NCBI RefSeq assembly: GCF_003315795.1
Contig: NZ_QMEY01000022.1
Location: 1-64,000 of the forward strand
Length of the DNA: 64,000 nt
Direction of reading: 5' to 3'
DNA from: Spongiactinospora rosea
GTDB lineage: Bacteria > Actinomycetota > Actinomycetes > Streptosporangiales > Streptosporangiaceae
The notes under the pieces are model-generated. The model was not told the origin of the DNA and searched no databases. It was given only the letters and a program-made list of their open reading frames with translations. Every line of letters begins with the position of its first letter. Within the stretch, counting starts at the first letter, position 1. Shown here piece by piece: positions 55,686-64,000 of this stretch. Both the position numbers and the translations under genes were made by a program.

Positions 55686-56015
55686 CTACCCGGACGCCGG
55701 GGGGACGGCGGTGCTGGGCTCGATCGGCTGCTCGTCCGGCGGGATGGCGGGGGCGTCGCGGTCGCGGCGGCGGACGTACCACAGGCCGAACACGCCGCCG
55801 GCGAGGCCCGCCACGCAGGTCCAGGCCCACCAGGAGGCGGCTCCGGCGGGCGGGACGACCAGCAGGACGACCAGGGCCACCGCCCAGAGGGCCATGCCGG
55901 TGAGGACCGCCTTGGTGTCGTTGGTCCGCAGCGGCTGCAGTTCCGGTCGCCGGGACGGGGCCGGGTGCTGCTCGGAGCGCGGTGCCGGGTTCACACGCTC
56001 CAGCCTAGGCGACAT
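55686..56015 (-). CDS. DUF2530 membrane protein
   Basis: About 109 residues. Two close membrane helices (VLTGMALWAVALVVLLVVP and WWAWTCVAGLAGGVFGLWYV) follow the conserved lead PELQPLRTNDTKAV, the DUF2530 pattern. A charged tail RRRDRDAPAIPPDEQPIEPS ends it. The start is uncertain: ATG at 56015 or GTG at 55994. It is divergent from the NCS2 permease and close to a MarR gene, an arrangement recurring in actinobacteria. Confidence 0.78.
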   Translation of the reverse strand: MSPRLERVNPAPRSEQHPAPSRRPELQPLRTNDTKAVLTGMALWAVALVVLLVVPPAGAASWWAWTCVAGLAGGVFGLWYVRRRDRDAPAIPPDEQPIEPSTAVPPASG

Positions 56016-56134
56016 GCGGACAGGCGTGGCGTGCCTGTGCGGCAGGGGGTGGGCGAGGCACGAATGCATCTCGGTACCATCAAATCCCCTATGTCCCCCT
56101 TTTCCCCTTTGATTGTGACTGCGACGCTGCGCCC

Positions 56135-57619
<1,485 letters not shown>

Positions 57620-57696
57620 TGCCGGGCCGTCTCTGTACCCTCGGGAGGTGCCTGGGCTGCGAAGACTCCTGGAGGAATAGGTTGAGAGCGTATATA

Positions 57697-57724
57697 GTTA
57701 GCAAAGGTAATGACTCATGCTAAC
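57697..57724 (+). promoter_or_regulatory. Candidate MarR operator spanning the marR start codon
   Basis: GTTAGC (57697-57702) and GCTAAC (57719-57724) form an inverted repeat with a 16-base spacer. A -10-like TATAGT (57693-57698) overlaps the left arm and the marR ATG (57717) touches the right arm. This would let the regulator block its own transcription. Confidence 0.55.
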
Positions 57725-58175
57725 GAACCAAGCCAAGAGCGACGCCGCGAACCTGCGCAGCGACGCCGGCCTGGCGTCCGCGCTCCGCGTGTCGCTGGCC
57801 CGGTTGAATCGCCGGTTGCGGCGGCAGGCCACCGTAAACTCACTGACCCCCAGCCAGTTCGCGGCCCTGGCGGCCATCGAGTACCACTCCGGGATAACCC
57901 CCGGCGAACTCGCCGAACTGGAGAAGATGCAGCCGCCCTCAATGACACGGGTGATCGCCGCGCTGGACGAGCGCGGCCTGGTCGTCCGAACCGCGCACCC
58001 GACCGACCGGCGTCAGGTCACGGTGAACGTGACCGAGGCCGGATCGGCGTTGCTGAAGGAGGAACGCCGCCGCAAGGAGGCGTGGCTGACCCAGCGCCTG
58101 AAAGAACTGACCGCGGAGGAGCGGTCGGTGCTGCGGGCGGCGGCGCCGATTCTGGAGAAGCTCAGCAGGATCTGA
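57717..58175 (+). CDS. MarR family transcriptional regulator
   Basis: 152 residues. The winged helix-turn-helix is present (TPSQFAALAAIEYHSGITPGELAELEKMQPPSMTRVIAALDERGLVVRTAHPTDRRQVTVNVTEAG), with the wing motif D-R-R. Flanking helices form the dimer interface. ATG is preceded by AAAGG. It is 38 bp upstream of the MFS gene on the same strand, the classical arrangement of a MarR repressor with the exporter it controls. Confidence 0.92.
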   Translation: MLTNQAKSDAANLRSDAGLASALRVSLARLNRRLRRQATVNSLTPSQFAALAAIEYHSGITPGELAELEKMQPPSMTRVIAALDERGLVVRTAHPTDRRQVTVNVTEAGSALLKEERRRKEAWLTQRLKELTAEERSVLRAAAPILEKLSRI

Positions 58176-58213
58176 CCTCCTCCGGTGCCGTTGCGGACTC
58201 CGCCTCGGGCACC

Positions 58214-59674
58214 GTGGACTCCGCCGAGCCGGCGGAGGACGAACCGGAGGAACCCGGCGCGGCGGCATCCGTGCGCGAGGCCGCCGCGGGCAAGGCACGT
58301 CGCTGGTCGCGCCGGAGGGCGGTGGCGAAGCAAGCCGCCAAGGAAGCCGCCGCGCGTGAGGTGCAGGCGATCGAGTCGGGCACGGCGCAGGCCGTACCGG
58401 CCGCCAAGAGCCGCAACGGCGGGATGTTCCGCTCGCTGCGCGGCCACAACTTCCGCCTGTACGCGTCCGGCGGCATCGTCTCCAACGTCGGCACCTGGAT
58501 GCAGCGCACCGCCCAGGACTGGCTGGTACTCGAACTCACCAACGGCAGCGCGGCGGCCCTCGGCGTCGCCACGGCCCTCCAGTTCGCCCCGCAACTGGTG
58601 CTGGGCATGTGGGGCGGCATGCTCGCCGACCGCTACGCCAAGCGGCCGATCCTGATCACCGCGCAGTCCCTGATGGGTCTGCTCGCGCTGACCCTCGGCC
58701 TGCTCACCGTCACCGGCACCGCCCAGGTCTGGCACGTCTACACGATGGCCCTGCTGGTCGGCGTGATCTCCTGCCTGGACATCCCGACCCGGCAGGCGTT
58801 CGTCGCCGAGATGGTCGGCAGGGACAACCTGGCCAACGCGCTCGCGCTGAACAGCTCGATCTTCAACCTGGCCCGCGTGGTGGGCCCGGCGCTGGCCGGT
58901 CTGCTGATCTACGCGCTCGGCGGCACCGGACCGATCTTCCTGCTCAACTCCCTGACGTTCGCCGGAGTGATCGCCAGCCTGCTGCTGATGCGCCGCGCCG
59001 AACTGCGCACCGCCGAACCGGTGCCGCGCGCCAAGGGCCAGTTGCGCGCCGGGCTGCGCTACGTGCTCGACCGCAGGGAACTGCTGACGCCCATTCTGCT
59101 GATCGCGTTCCTGTCGATGTTCGCGCAGAGTTTCATGATGTCCATCGCGCTGATGGCCAAGGAGGTCTACCACGCGGGCGCGTCGTCGTTCGGCCTGGCC
59201 TCCAGCGGCTTCGCGGTGGGCGCGCTGGGCGGCGCGCTGCTCGCCGCCCGCCGCGTACGCCCTGGCCGGCGCCTGCTCATCGGCGGCGCCCTGGCCTTCG
59301 GGGTGACCCAGATCGTGGCCGGGCTCGCCCCCTGGTACACCTCCTACGTCGTCCTGCTGGTGCCCGCCGGGATCGCCCTGATCACCGTCAACACCGCCGC
59401 GAACGCCATCGTCCAGCTCGGCACCTCCAGCGAGATGCGCGGCCGGGTCATGGGCATCTACTTCCTGGTGTTCACCGGCGGCGCCCCGATCGGCGCGCCG
59501 CTGATCGGCTGGGTCTCCGAGCTGGGCGGTCCGCGCATCGGCGTGGTCATCGGTGGCATCATGACCCTGGTCGGCACCGGGCTCGCCGTGCTGCTGGCCA
59601 ACGCGATCATGCGCCGGAGGGGTTCGCATGCGGTTGTTCGCGGCGCTGCTGCCACCGCCGGAAGCACTCGATGA
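58214..59674 (+). CDS. MFS transporter (EntS/Bcr-like efflux)
   Basis: About 486 residues. An N-terminal cytosolic lead of ~70 residues is acidic then basic (EPAEDEPEEPG...RRWSRRRAVAKQAAKEAAAREVQ). Twelve membrane helices follow, beginning SLRGHNFRLYASGGIVSNVGTWMQRTAQDWLVLELT. The MFS motif A is present as GMWGGMLADRYAKRPIL. These features match the MFS_3/EntS-like exporter group. The start is uncertain: GTG at 58214 is preferred, with GTG 58271 or ATG 58424 as alternatives. It is probably controlled by the upstream MarR. Its 3' end overlaps thpR by 47 bp. Confidence 0.88.
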   Translation: MDSAEPAEDEPEEPGAAASVREAAAGKARRWSRRRAVAKQAAKEAAAREVQAIESGTAQAVPAAKSRNGGMFRSLRGHNFRLYASGGIVSNVGTWMQRTAQDWLVLELTNGSAAALGVATALQFAPQLVLGMWGGMLADRYAKRPILITAQSLMGLLALTLGLLTVTGTAQVWHVYTMALLVGVISCLDIPTRQAFVAEMVGRDNLANALALNSSIFNLARVVGPALAGLLIYALGGTGPIFLLNSLTFAGVIASLLLMRRAELRTAEPVPRAKGQLRAGLRYVLDRRELLTPILLIAFLSMFAQSFMMSIALMAKEVYHAGASSFGLASSGFAVGALGGALLAARRVRPGRRLLIGGALAFGVTQIVAGLAPWYTSYVVLLVPAGIALITVNTAANAIVQLGTSSEMRGRVMGIYFLVFTGGAPIGAPLIGWVSELGGPRIGVVIGGIMTLVGTGLAVLLANAIMRRRGSHAVVRGAAATAGSTR

Positions 59675-60197
59675 GCTGGCCGGCGCCCTCGCCCCGCACC
59701 GGGACGACTGGCCCGAGCTGCGCTGGCTGGCCAGGGACAACTGGCACCTCACCCTGTCCTTCTTCGGTGAGGTGCCGGACCGCGCGCTGCCTGACCTCTC
59801 GGTACGGCTGGCCCGCGCCGCCTCGCGCCACCCGCCGGTGACGCTGTCGTTCACCGGGGCGGGCGCGTTCCCGTCCGCCAGGCGCGGGCGGGTGCTCTGG
59901 TACGGCCTGAGCGGGCCGGTCGCACGGCTCACCAAGCTGGCCGCCTCGCTCGCCGCCGGGGCCCGCAGGGCGGGCGCGACGCAGGTGGACGAGAAGCCGT
60001 TCCGCCCGCACCTGAGCGTGGCCAGGGCACGGGCGGAGGTCGACGTACGTCCTCTGGTCAGCGCGCTCGCGGCGTTCGAGGGCATGCGCTGGGACGCGCC
60101 GGACGTCCACCTGGTGCGCAGCCACCTGGGCGCGCGGGTGCGGTACGAGACCGTGGAGTCGTGGCCACTTGGCGGGACCACCCGGGGCGGGGGCTAG
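59628..60197 (+). CDS. thpR: RNA 2',3'-cyclic phosphodiesterase
   Basis: A 189-residue 2H phosphoesterase that opens RNA 2',3'-cyclic phosphates and joins or cleaves 2'-5' RNA linkages in vitro. The two catalytic HxTx-type motifs are HLTLSF (about residue 41) and HLSVAR (about residue 126; here HLSV). The start MRLFAALLPP is typical. ATG lies 47 bp inside the end of the MFS gene, in another frame. Confidence 0.9.
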   Translation: MRLFAALLPPPEALDELAGALAPHRDDWPELRWLARDNWHLTLSFFGEVPDRALPDLSVRLARAASRHPPVTLSFTGAGAFPSARRGRVLWYGLSGPVARLTKLAASLAAGARRAGATQVDEKPFRPHLSVARARAEVDVRPLVSALAAFEGMRWDAPDVHLVRSHLGARVRYETVESWPLGGTTRGGG

Positions 60198-60208
60198 GCT
60201 CACGTAAC

Positions 60209-60292
60209 GTGGATCGTCCCAGAAGGTGGTTGTTGCCCACGGTGCTCGCCGTGCTGGTGCTCATCGTGGTGCTCGGCGCGCTGCTGACCTGA
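60209..60292 (+). CDS. Putative 27-residue single-helix membrane peptide
   Basis: GTG start, ends in TGA. The translation is VDRPRRWLLPTVLAV followed by a hydrophobic run (LVLIVVLGALLT). Positive N-terminus plus one membrane helix is a typical small transmembrane protein. There is no Shine-Dalgarno site. A TAGGCT (60195-60200) about nine bases upstream could be a -10 element that yields a leaderless mRNA. Coding status is not proven. Confidence 0.35.
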   Translation: MDRPRRWLLPTVLAVLVLIVVLGALLT

Positions 60293-60307
60293 CCGCGTGC
60301 GGCCTGC

Positions 60308-61276
60308 CTACCAGGCCCAGTCCTCCGGTGCCGTCCGGTAGCCGGGGAAGATCTCGTCGAGGCGGGCGAGCGCCTTGTCGTTCAGCTCGACGGAGAGGGC
60401 CTTGACCGAGTCGGTCAGCTGCTCCTCGGTGCGCGGCCCGACGATCGGCCCCGTCACGGCGGGCTGCTTGAGCAGCCAGGCCAGCGCGACGTGCGCGGGC
60501 TCGTGGCCGATCTCATCACAGAACGCCTCATAGCGCTCGATCTTCTCGCGGTGCTTGTCCAGCTCCGTGGTGACCCGCTCGTTGGCCGTGCGGCCCTTGT
60601 CGGTCTTCCGCAGTACGCCGCTGAGCAGGCCGCCCGCGAGCGGGCTCCACGGGATGACGCCGAGCCCGTAGTCCTCACAGACCGGCAGCACCTCAAGCTC
60701 GGCCTTGCGGTGCACGAGGTTGTAGTGCGTCTGCTCGGACACCAGCCCGAAGAAGCCCCGCCGCTCGGCCCGCTCCTGGGCCTTGGCGATGTGCCAGCCC
60801 GCGAAGTTCGAGGACGCGGCGTACAGGATCTTGCCCTGCTGCCGCAGCACCTCCATGGCCTCCCAGAACTCCTCGAACGGGGTGTCCCGGTCGATGTGGT
60901 GGGCCTGGTAGATGTCGATGTGGTCGGTCTGCAACCGCTTCAGCGAGGCGTCACAGGCCAGCCGGATGCGCCGCGCCGACAGTCTGCCGTCGTTGGGCCA
61001 CTCGCTCTCCGGCTGGTACACCTTGGTCGCCACCACCGTCTTCTCCCGGCGGCCACCGCCCTGCGCGAACCAGTCACCGATGATCTCCTCGGTGCGGCCC
61101 CAGCCGGCCTGCCAGCCGTAGGTGTCGGCGGTGTCGAAGAAGTTGATGCCCAGGTCGTGGGCGCGGTCCATGATGGCGAAGGACGCGGCCTCCTCCGTCA
61201 CCGGGCCGAAGTTCATCGTGCCGAGGCAGAGCCTGCTGACGGAAAGACCGCTGCGGCCGAGATTCACATATTGCAT
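60308..61276 (-). CDS. Aldo/keto reductase
   Basis: A 322-residue NADPH-dependent (beta/alpha)8-barrel oxidoreductase. The catalytic tetrad is visible: Asp and Tyr in NFFDTADTYGWQ, Lys in VVATKVY and His in YQAHHIDRD. Cofactor-binding end sections are PWSPLAGGLLSGVLRKTDKGR and VGPRTEEQLTDSVKAL. The group resembles AKR11/12-type enzymes of broad substrate range. It is monocistronic and convergent with thpR and the small peptide. ATG start. Confidence 0.93.
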   Translation of the reverse strand: MQYVNLGRSGLSVSRLCLGTMNFGPVTEEAASFAIMDRAHDLGINFFDTADTYGWQAGWGRTEEIIGDWFAQGGGRREKTVVATKVYQPESEWPNDGRLSARRIRLACDASLKRLQTDHIDIYQAHHIDRDTPFEEFWEAMEVLRQQGKILYAASSNFAGWHIAKAQERAERRGFFGLVSEQTHYNLVHRKAELEVLPVCEDYGLGVIPWSPLAGGLLSGVLRKTDKGRTANERVTTELDKHREKIERYEAFCDEIGHEPAHVALAWLLKQPAVTGPIVGPRTEEQLTDSVKALSVELNDKALARLDEIFPGYRTAPEDWAW

Positions 61277-61356
61277 GAGGCAAGCCTAGGGACCTGGAGT
61301 GCACTCCAGGCGATGGGCTCCGGCCACGTCACGAGCGGAGCGGGGTTGTGCGGGGC

Positions 61357-62391
61357 ATGATGGGCGGCATGGGGGTATTGATCCGCGTGGCCCGGGCCGC
61401 GCTCGCAGTGCTCTTCGTGGTGCTGGGCGTGTCGGCGCCGGGGCTCGCCTGGGCCGCCGACGATGACGACCGGGAACGGCTGATGTTCCGCATCAAGGAC
61501 CCGCGGATCACCGAGTCCAGCGGGCTGGCCACCTCGCCGACCCACCGCGGCATCGTCTACACCCACAACGACAGCGACGCGGGCCCCGTCTTCTACGCCA
61601 TCGGCCCGCGCGGCACCACGCGCGCGACGTTCCGGCTGAGCGGCGCGGAGGCCCGCGACTGGGAGGGCATGGCCGCCACCGTCGATCCGGAGAGCGGGCG
61701 CGGGGTGCTGTGGTTCGCCGACATCGGCGACAACATGGACGGCGCCTGGTCCGACATATCCGTCTATCGCGTCCTCGAACCCACCCGGATGCGCAACGCC
61801 ACCCTCCCCGCCACCCGCTACCGCTTCCGGTACAAGGACGGCGCGCGCAACGCCGAAGGCGTGATGGTCAACCCGCGTACGGGCCGCCTCTACATCGTCA
61901 GCAAGGAGTTCGGCGGGTCGGTGTACGCGGCGCCGCGCCGGCTCAGCACCACCAAGCCCAACGTCCTGCGCCGGATCGGCACCGCGCCACTGATGGCCAC
62001 GGACGCGGCCTACGCCCCTGACGGGTCCGGCTACGTCATCCGCACCTACTTCTCGGCGAACCTCTACGACGCGTCGGGCAACTCCCTCGGCAGGCTCACC
62101 ATGCCGGCGGCGGACCAGGCGGAGTCCATCACGTACACGCGCGACGGCACCGCCGTACTGACCGGCTCCGAGGGCCCCAACAGCCCGGTCCACCGCGTCC
62201 CCCTCCCCGCCCACCTCCGCCCCACCCCGACCCCCACCCCGGCCCCGGCCCGCCGCTCCACCCCCTCGACCTCCCCGGCAGCGGCGGCATCCCCCGCGGA
62301 AGGCATCTCCCCAGCCCAGCTCACCCTGGGCGTCGTCCTCACCCTCGGCGCCATCGCCATCATCACCTTCATAGCCCGCCAAGCCCGCTGA
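61357..62391 (+). CDS. Surface-anchored protein with propeller-like repeat domain
   Basis: About 344 residues. Signal peptide near residues 5-33 (hydrophobic VARAALAVLFVVLGVSAPGLAWA). The mature domain (residues 40-285) has repeated beta-type segments such as IVYTHNDSDAGPVFYAIG, VLWFADIGDNMD and LYIVSKEFGGSVY, suggestive of a beta-propeller. A Pro/Thr/Ser-rich stalk (PTPTPAPARRSTPS) leads to a C-terminal membrane helix (LTLGVVLTLGAIAIITFIA). It is probably displayed on the outside of the membrane. Several start codons are in frame (61348 GTG, 61357, 61360 and 61369 ATG). Confidence 0.75.
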   Translation: MMGGMGVLIRVARAALAVLFVVLGVSAPGLAWAADDDDRERLMFRIKDPRITESSGLATSPTHRGIVYTHNDSDAGPVFYAIGPRGTTRATFRLSGAEARDWEGMAATVDPESGRGVLWFADIGDNMDGAWSDISVYRVLEPTRMRNATLPATRYRFRYKDGARNAEGVMVNPRTGRLYIVSKEFGGSVYAAPRRLSTTKPNVLRRIGTAPLMATDAAYAPDGSGYVIRTYFSANLYDASGNSLGRLTMPAADQAESITYTRDGTAVLTGSEGPNSPVHRVPLPAHLRPTPTPTPAPARRSTPSTSPAAAASPAEGISPAQLTLGVVLTLGAIAIITFIARQAR

Positions 62392-62433
62392 CCCGATCCC
62401 CCACCCCCAGCAGGGCCACACGCTTCGCGCGCT

Positions 62434-62507
62434 CAATCGCCTTCGCTTCGCGCGCCCAATGGCCTTCGCTTCGCTCAGCCGTGCTCCCTTGTCGGGCTCC
62501 GCCCGAC
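62434..62507. repeat. Direct repeat and hairpin after the propeller-protein gene
   Basis: Two direct copies of CAAT(C/G)GCCTTCGCTTCGC at 62434-62451 and 62457-62474, similar in style to the GC-rich repeats at 12469 and 21288. A hairpin GTCGGGC-TCC-GCCCGAC (62491-62507) follows and is the likely terminator of the preceding gene. The remaining gap from 62392 to 62806 (415 bp) also holds the nonamer repeat at 62649; I see no supported gene in it. Confidence 0.65.
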
Positions 62508-62648
62508 GCTCGCGCCACCGGCTTGATCAAGGAACCCGGTGCACGGTCACCAAAGCACCACGGATGACATCCAGGACTTCACTTCCAGGTCGGCTCCTGA
62601 GCGGCAATCCGAGCCCGCCGTGCTCGCTCCCACCAGGTCGGAAAGCTC

Positions 62649-62684
62649 ATGCCGCCGATGCCGCCGATGCCGCCGATGCCGCCG
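62649..62684. repeat. Nonamer tandem repeat ATGCCGCCG x4
   Basis: Four perfect copies of ATGCCGCCG in the non-coding gap before the methyltransferase 3' end. Such a run can slip during replication. Confidence 0.9.
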
Positions 62685-62806
62685 CAGGGGTGGTGCTGAG
62701 TTGAACGTTCGCCACACGGCCGGCGGGCGGGATATGACTTCGTTGATCATCACTACTCGCGAGAACAAGCCCAGGAAGGCAGACCATCCTCAGGATCCCG
62801 CCAGCG

Positions 62807-63493
62807 CTAGACCGCACAAGCTCCTGGTGAGCGGCCCTCCACGATCAGCGTGCCGACGTGATCCGCATCCGGTGCCGGTTCGACCCGGGCGTGTACGTCC
62901 TCGTACCCTTCGTCCTCCAGCATGCGGGCCCATACCTCCGGCTCGTACGCCCAGCGGTACACCCACACCCGCCGCCCCGTGAACCCCGCTCCGTACATCC
63001 CCTGAAGGCCGTAGCTGCCAGGTACCGGAGGGGCATGCGAGAACACCACCTTGCCGCCAGGCGTGAGCCGTAGCCGTACCAGCGGCAGCCATTGCGCCGG
63101 TTCGATGAACCACAGGCCACCGAAGATCGAGTAGATCGCGTCCCAACGGCGAGTCGTCGCGGCCAGGAAGGCGAGGGCGTCCCCTTCCTCGAAACGCGCG
63201 CCAGGCAGATGCCCCCACCGCTCCTTCGCCGACACGACCTGCCGTGGCGACATGTCCACCCCCGTCGCCTCCACGCCTTTGACGGCCAGCGCGGCCACCG
63301 CATTCCCCCGGCCGAACCCGATCTCCAGAGCGGAGGCCGGATCGCCGAGCAGTTCGCCGCCAGGTCCATGCTCGGGGTATTGAGTCCACCCAAAGGCGTC
63401 TTTCAACGCATCCTGCGGCATCTCGCGACGCATGCCGGCGGCGTAGTGATCCCAGTATGCGACGCGGTCGGTGATGACGGGCTTGTCGGGCAT
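62807..63493 (-). CDS. Class I SAM-dependent methyltransferase
   Basis: 228 residues. The SAM-binding motif I is ALEIGFGRGNAVAALA (residues ~56-70). Motif II is VEATGVDMS, an acidic post-motif follows, and the strand DAIYSIFGGLWFIEP is typical of small-molecule or tRNA-wobble-type methyltransferases. The N-terminus VAYWDHYAAGMRREM resembles relatives that act on small molecules. The substrate is unknown. It is downstream of the unknown gene at 63635 on the same strand, with a 141 bp gap. Confidence 0.88.
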   Translation of the reverse strand: MPDKPVITDRVAYWDHYAAGMRREMPQDALKDAFGWTQYPEHGPGGELLGDPASALEIGFGRGNAVAALAVKGVEATGVDMSPRQVVSAKERWGHLPGARFEEGDALAFLAATTRRWDAIYSIFGGLWFIEPAQWLPLVRLRLTPGGKVVFSHAPPVPGSYGLQGMYGAGFTGRRVWVYRWAYEPEVWARMLEDEGYEDVHARVEPAPDADHVGTLIVEGRSPGACAV

Positions 63494-63634
63494 CGTGGAC
63501 GGCCTCGGGAGCGTGGCGGGACATGACGCGCGCCACCGTATCGACCCCGGCTGCCCGGCCGCCGGATAACGATGACGAGCAGCATGCCGAAAGGCCGGGC
63601 ACGTCAGATGCCCGGCCCTATCGCGCGATGCCGA

Positions 63635-63964
63635 TCAATGGCATTCGGTACCCGGCGCGCACGGCGTGCACTTCGCGTAGTCCGCCTCCCACAGCGGCCA
63701 GTCCACCTCGAAGCCGTTGTCGGCGATCACCTGCGCGGTTCGTGCGACCGACCCGTCGTACTTGAACTCGATCTCCGGAATGTGCTCCAGGAATCGTCCA
63801 CCGAAGTGCTCGCGACAGAACTCCCGGTAGTTGCGGGTGTCGAGGATGAAGCCGTGGACGCCTCGGTCCACGAGTGGGCCGCAGCCGATCTCCAGATGGC
63901 GGCCGTGCTTCTCCATGGCAGTGATCAGATACGCGACGGCCTGCCCGAACACCCGGGTCGCCAT
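63635..63964 (-). CDS. Uncharacterised protein
   Basis: 109 residues, ATG start. It contains HGRHLEIGCGPLVDRGVHGFILDTRNYREFCREHFGGRFLEHIPEIEFKYDGSVARTAQVIADNGFEVDWPLWEADYAKCTPCAPGTECH. A CxxC and a C-terminal CH pair (KCTPC and ECH) could bind metal. The sequence HLEIGCG resembles SAM motif I by chance and is too short for a methyltransferase. I do not recognise the family. The codon use fits the genome. It may form a unit with the downstream methyltransferase gene; the window edge is 36 bp upstream. Confidence 0.65.
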   Translation of the reverse strand: MATRVFGQAVAYLITAMEKHGRHLEIGCGPLVDRGVHGFILDTRNYREFCREHFGGRFLEHIPEIEFKYDGSVARTAQVIADNGFEVDWPLWEADYAKCTPCAPGTECH

Positions 63965-64000
63965 GACTGTGTCCCACGGCCAGTCACGGACCAGGAGCGC

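Overview
The window is 64 kb of very GC-rich chromosomal DNA from an actinomycete, most likely from the Streptosporangiales (this placement is inferred). The support is codon bias toward G/C at third positions, frequent GTG and TTG starts, ATGA-type overlaps, and actinobacterial families such as SepF, a mycosin, DUF1707, DUF2530, DUF3027, DUF3263 and ECF41. No phage, plasmid, insertion sequence, CRISPR array or biosynthetic megacluster was seen. It reads as ordinary core and accessory chromosome.

Layout. 1-571 is the tail of an rRNA operon (23S end, 5S, terminator). 636-3112 is an ECF41 sigma factor with an FAD oxidoreductase and a YrdB-like membrane protein. 3109-9797 carries PhzF, a SepF paralogue, a membrane protein, argS, plsX and a DUF1707 protein. 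10032-14492 has a divergent KamA-type radical SAM enzyme, a PEBP protein and a two-gene polysaccharide ABC exporter. 15044-20806 is a complete dipeptide/oligopeptide ABC importer operon. 20891-24737 has a small secreted protein, a DUF1214 protein and an orphan mycosin with a membrane partner. 25034-28302 has DUF3263, convergent otsB/otsA for trehalose, and an ECF sigma factor.

28427-33847 is the best-defined regulatory block: a SAM-I riboswitch, thrC, a CysO-like sulfur carrier, a cold-shock gene behind about 1.3 kb of non-coding DNA, and a solo groEL under two tandem CIRCE operators. 34118-38746 has an L,D-transpeptidase, a secreted choice-of-anchor protein, and a flavin monooxygenase/reductase/TetR operon with a palindromic operator candidate. 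38756-40804 encodes a HelD/HelR-type RNA polymerase recycling helicase.

41612-54519 resembles a conserved actinobacterial neighbourhood: XPB helicase, its helicase-associated partner, a HAAS-like membrane protein, a HAD phosphatase, a tailed cold-shock protein, an MFS protein, DUF3027, and a 994-residue GHKL (sacsin/Hsp90-like) ATPase. It continues to about 60200 with DUF2530, an NCS2 purine permease, MarR, a second MFS and ThpR. An aldo/keto reductase, a surface-anchored propeller-like protein, a methyltransferase and an unknown protein close the window.

The most unusual items are the SAM riboswitch on threonine synthase, the CysO carrier with residues beyond its Gly-Gly, the KamA homologue with an altered PLP loop, the tandem CIRCE elements, a dispersed GC-rich intergenic repeat family, and the uncharacterised GHKL ATPase plus zinc-finger DUF3027 pair.
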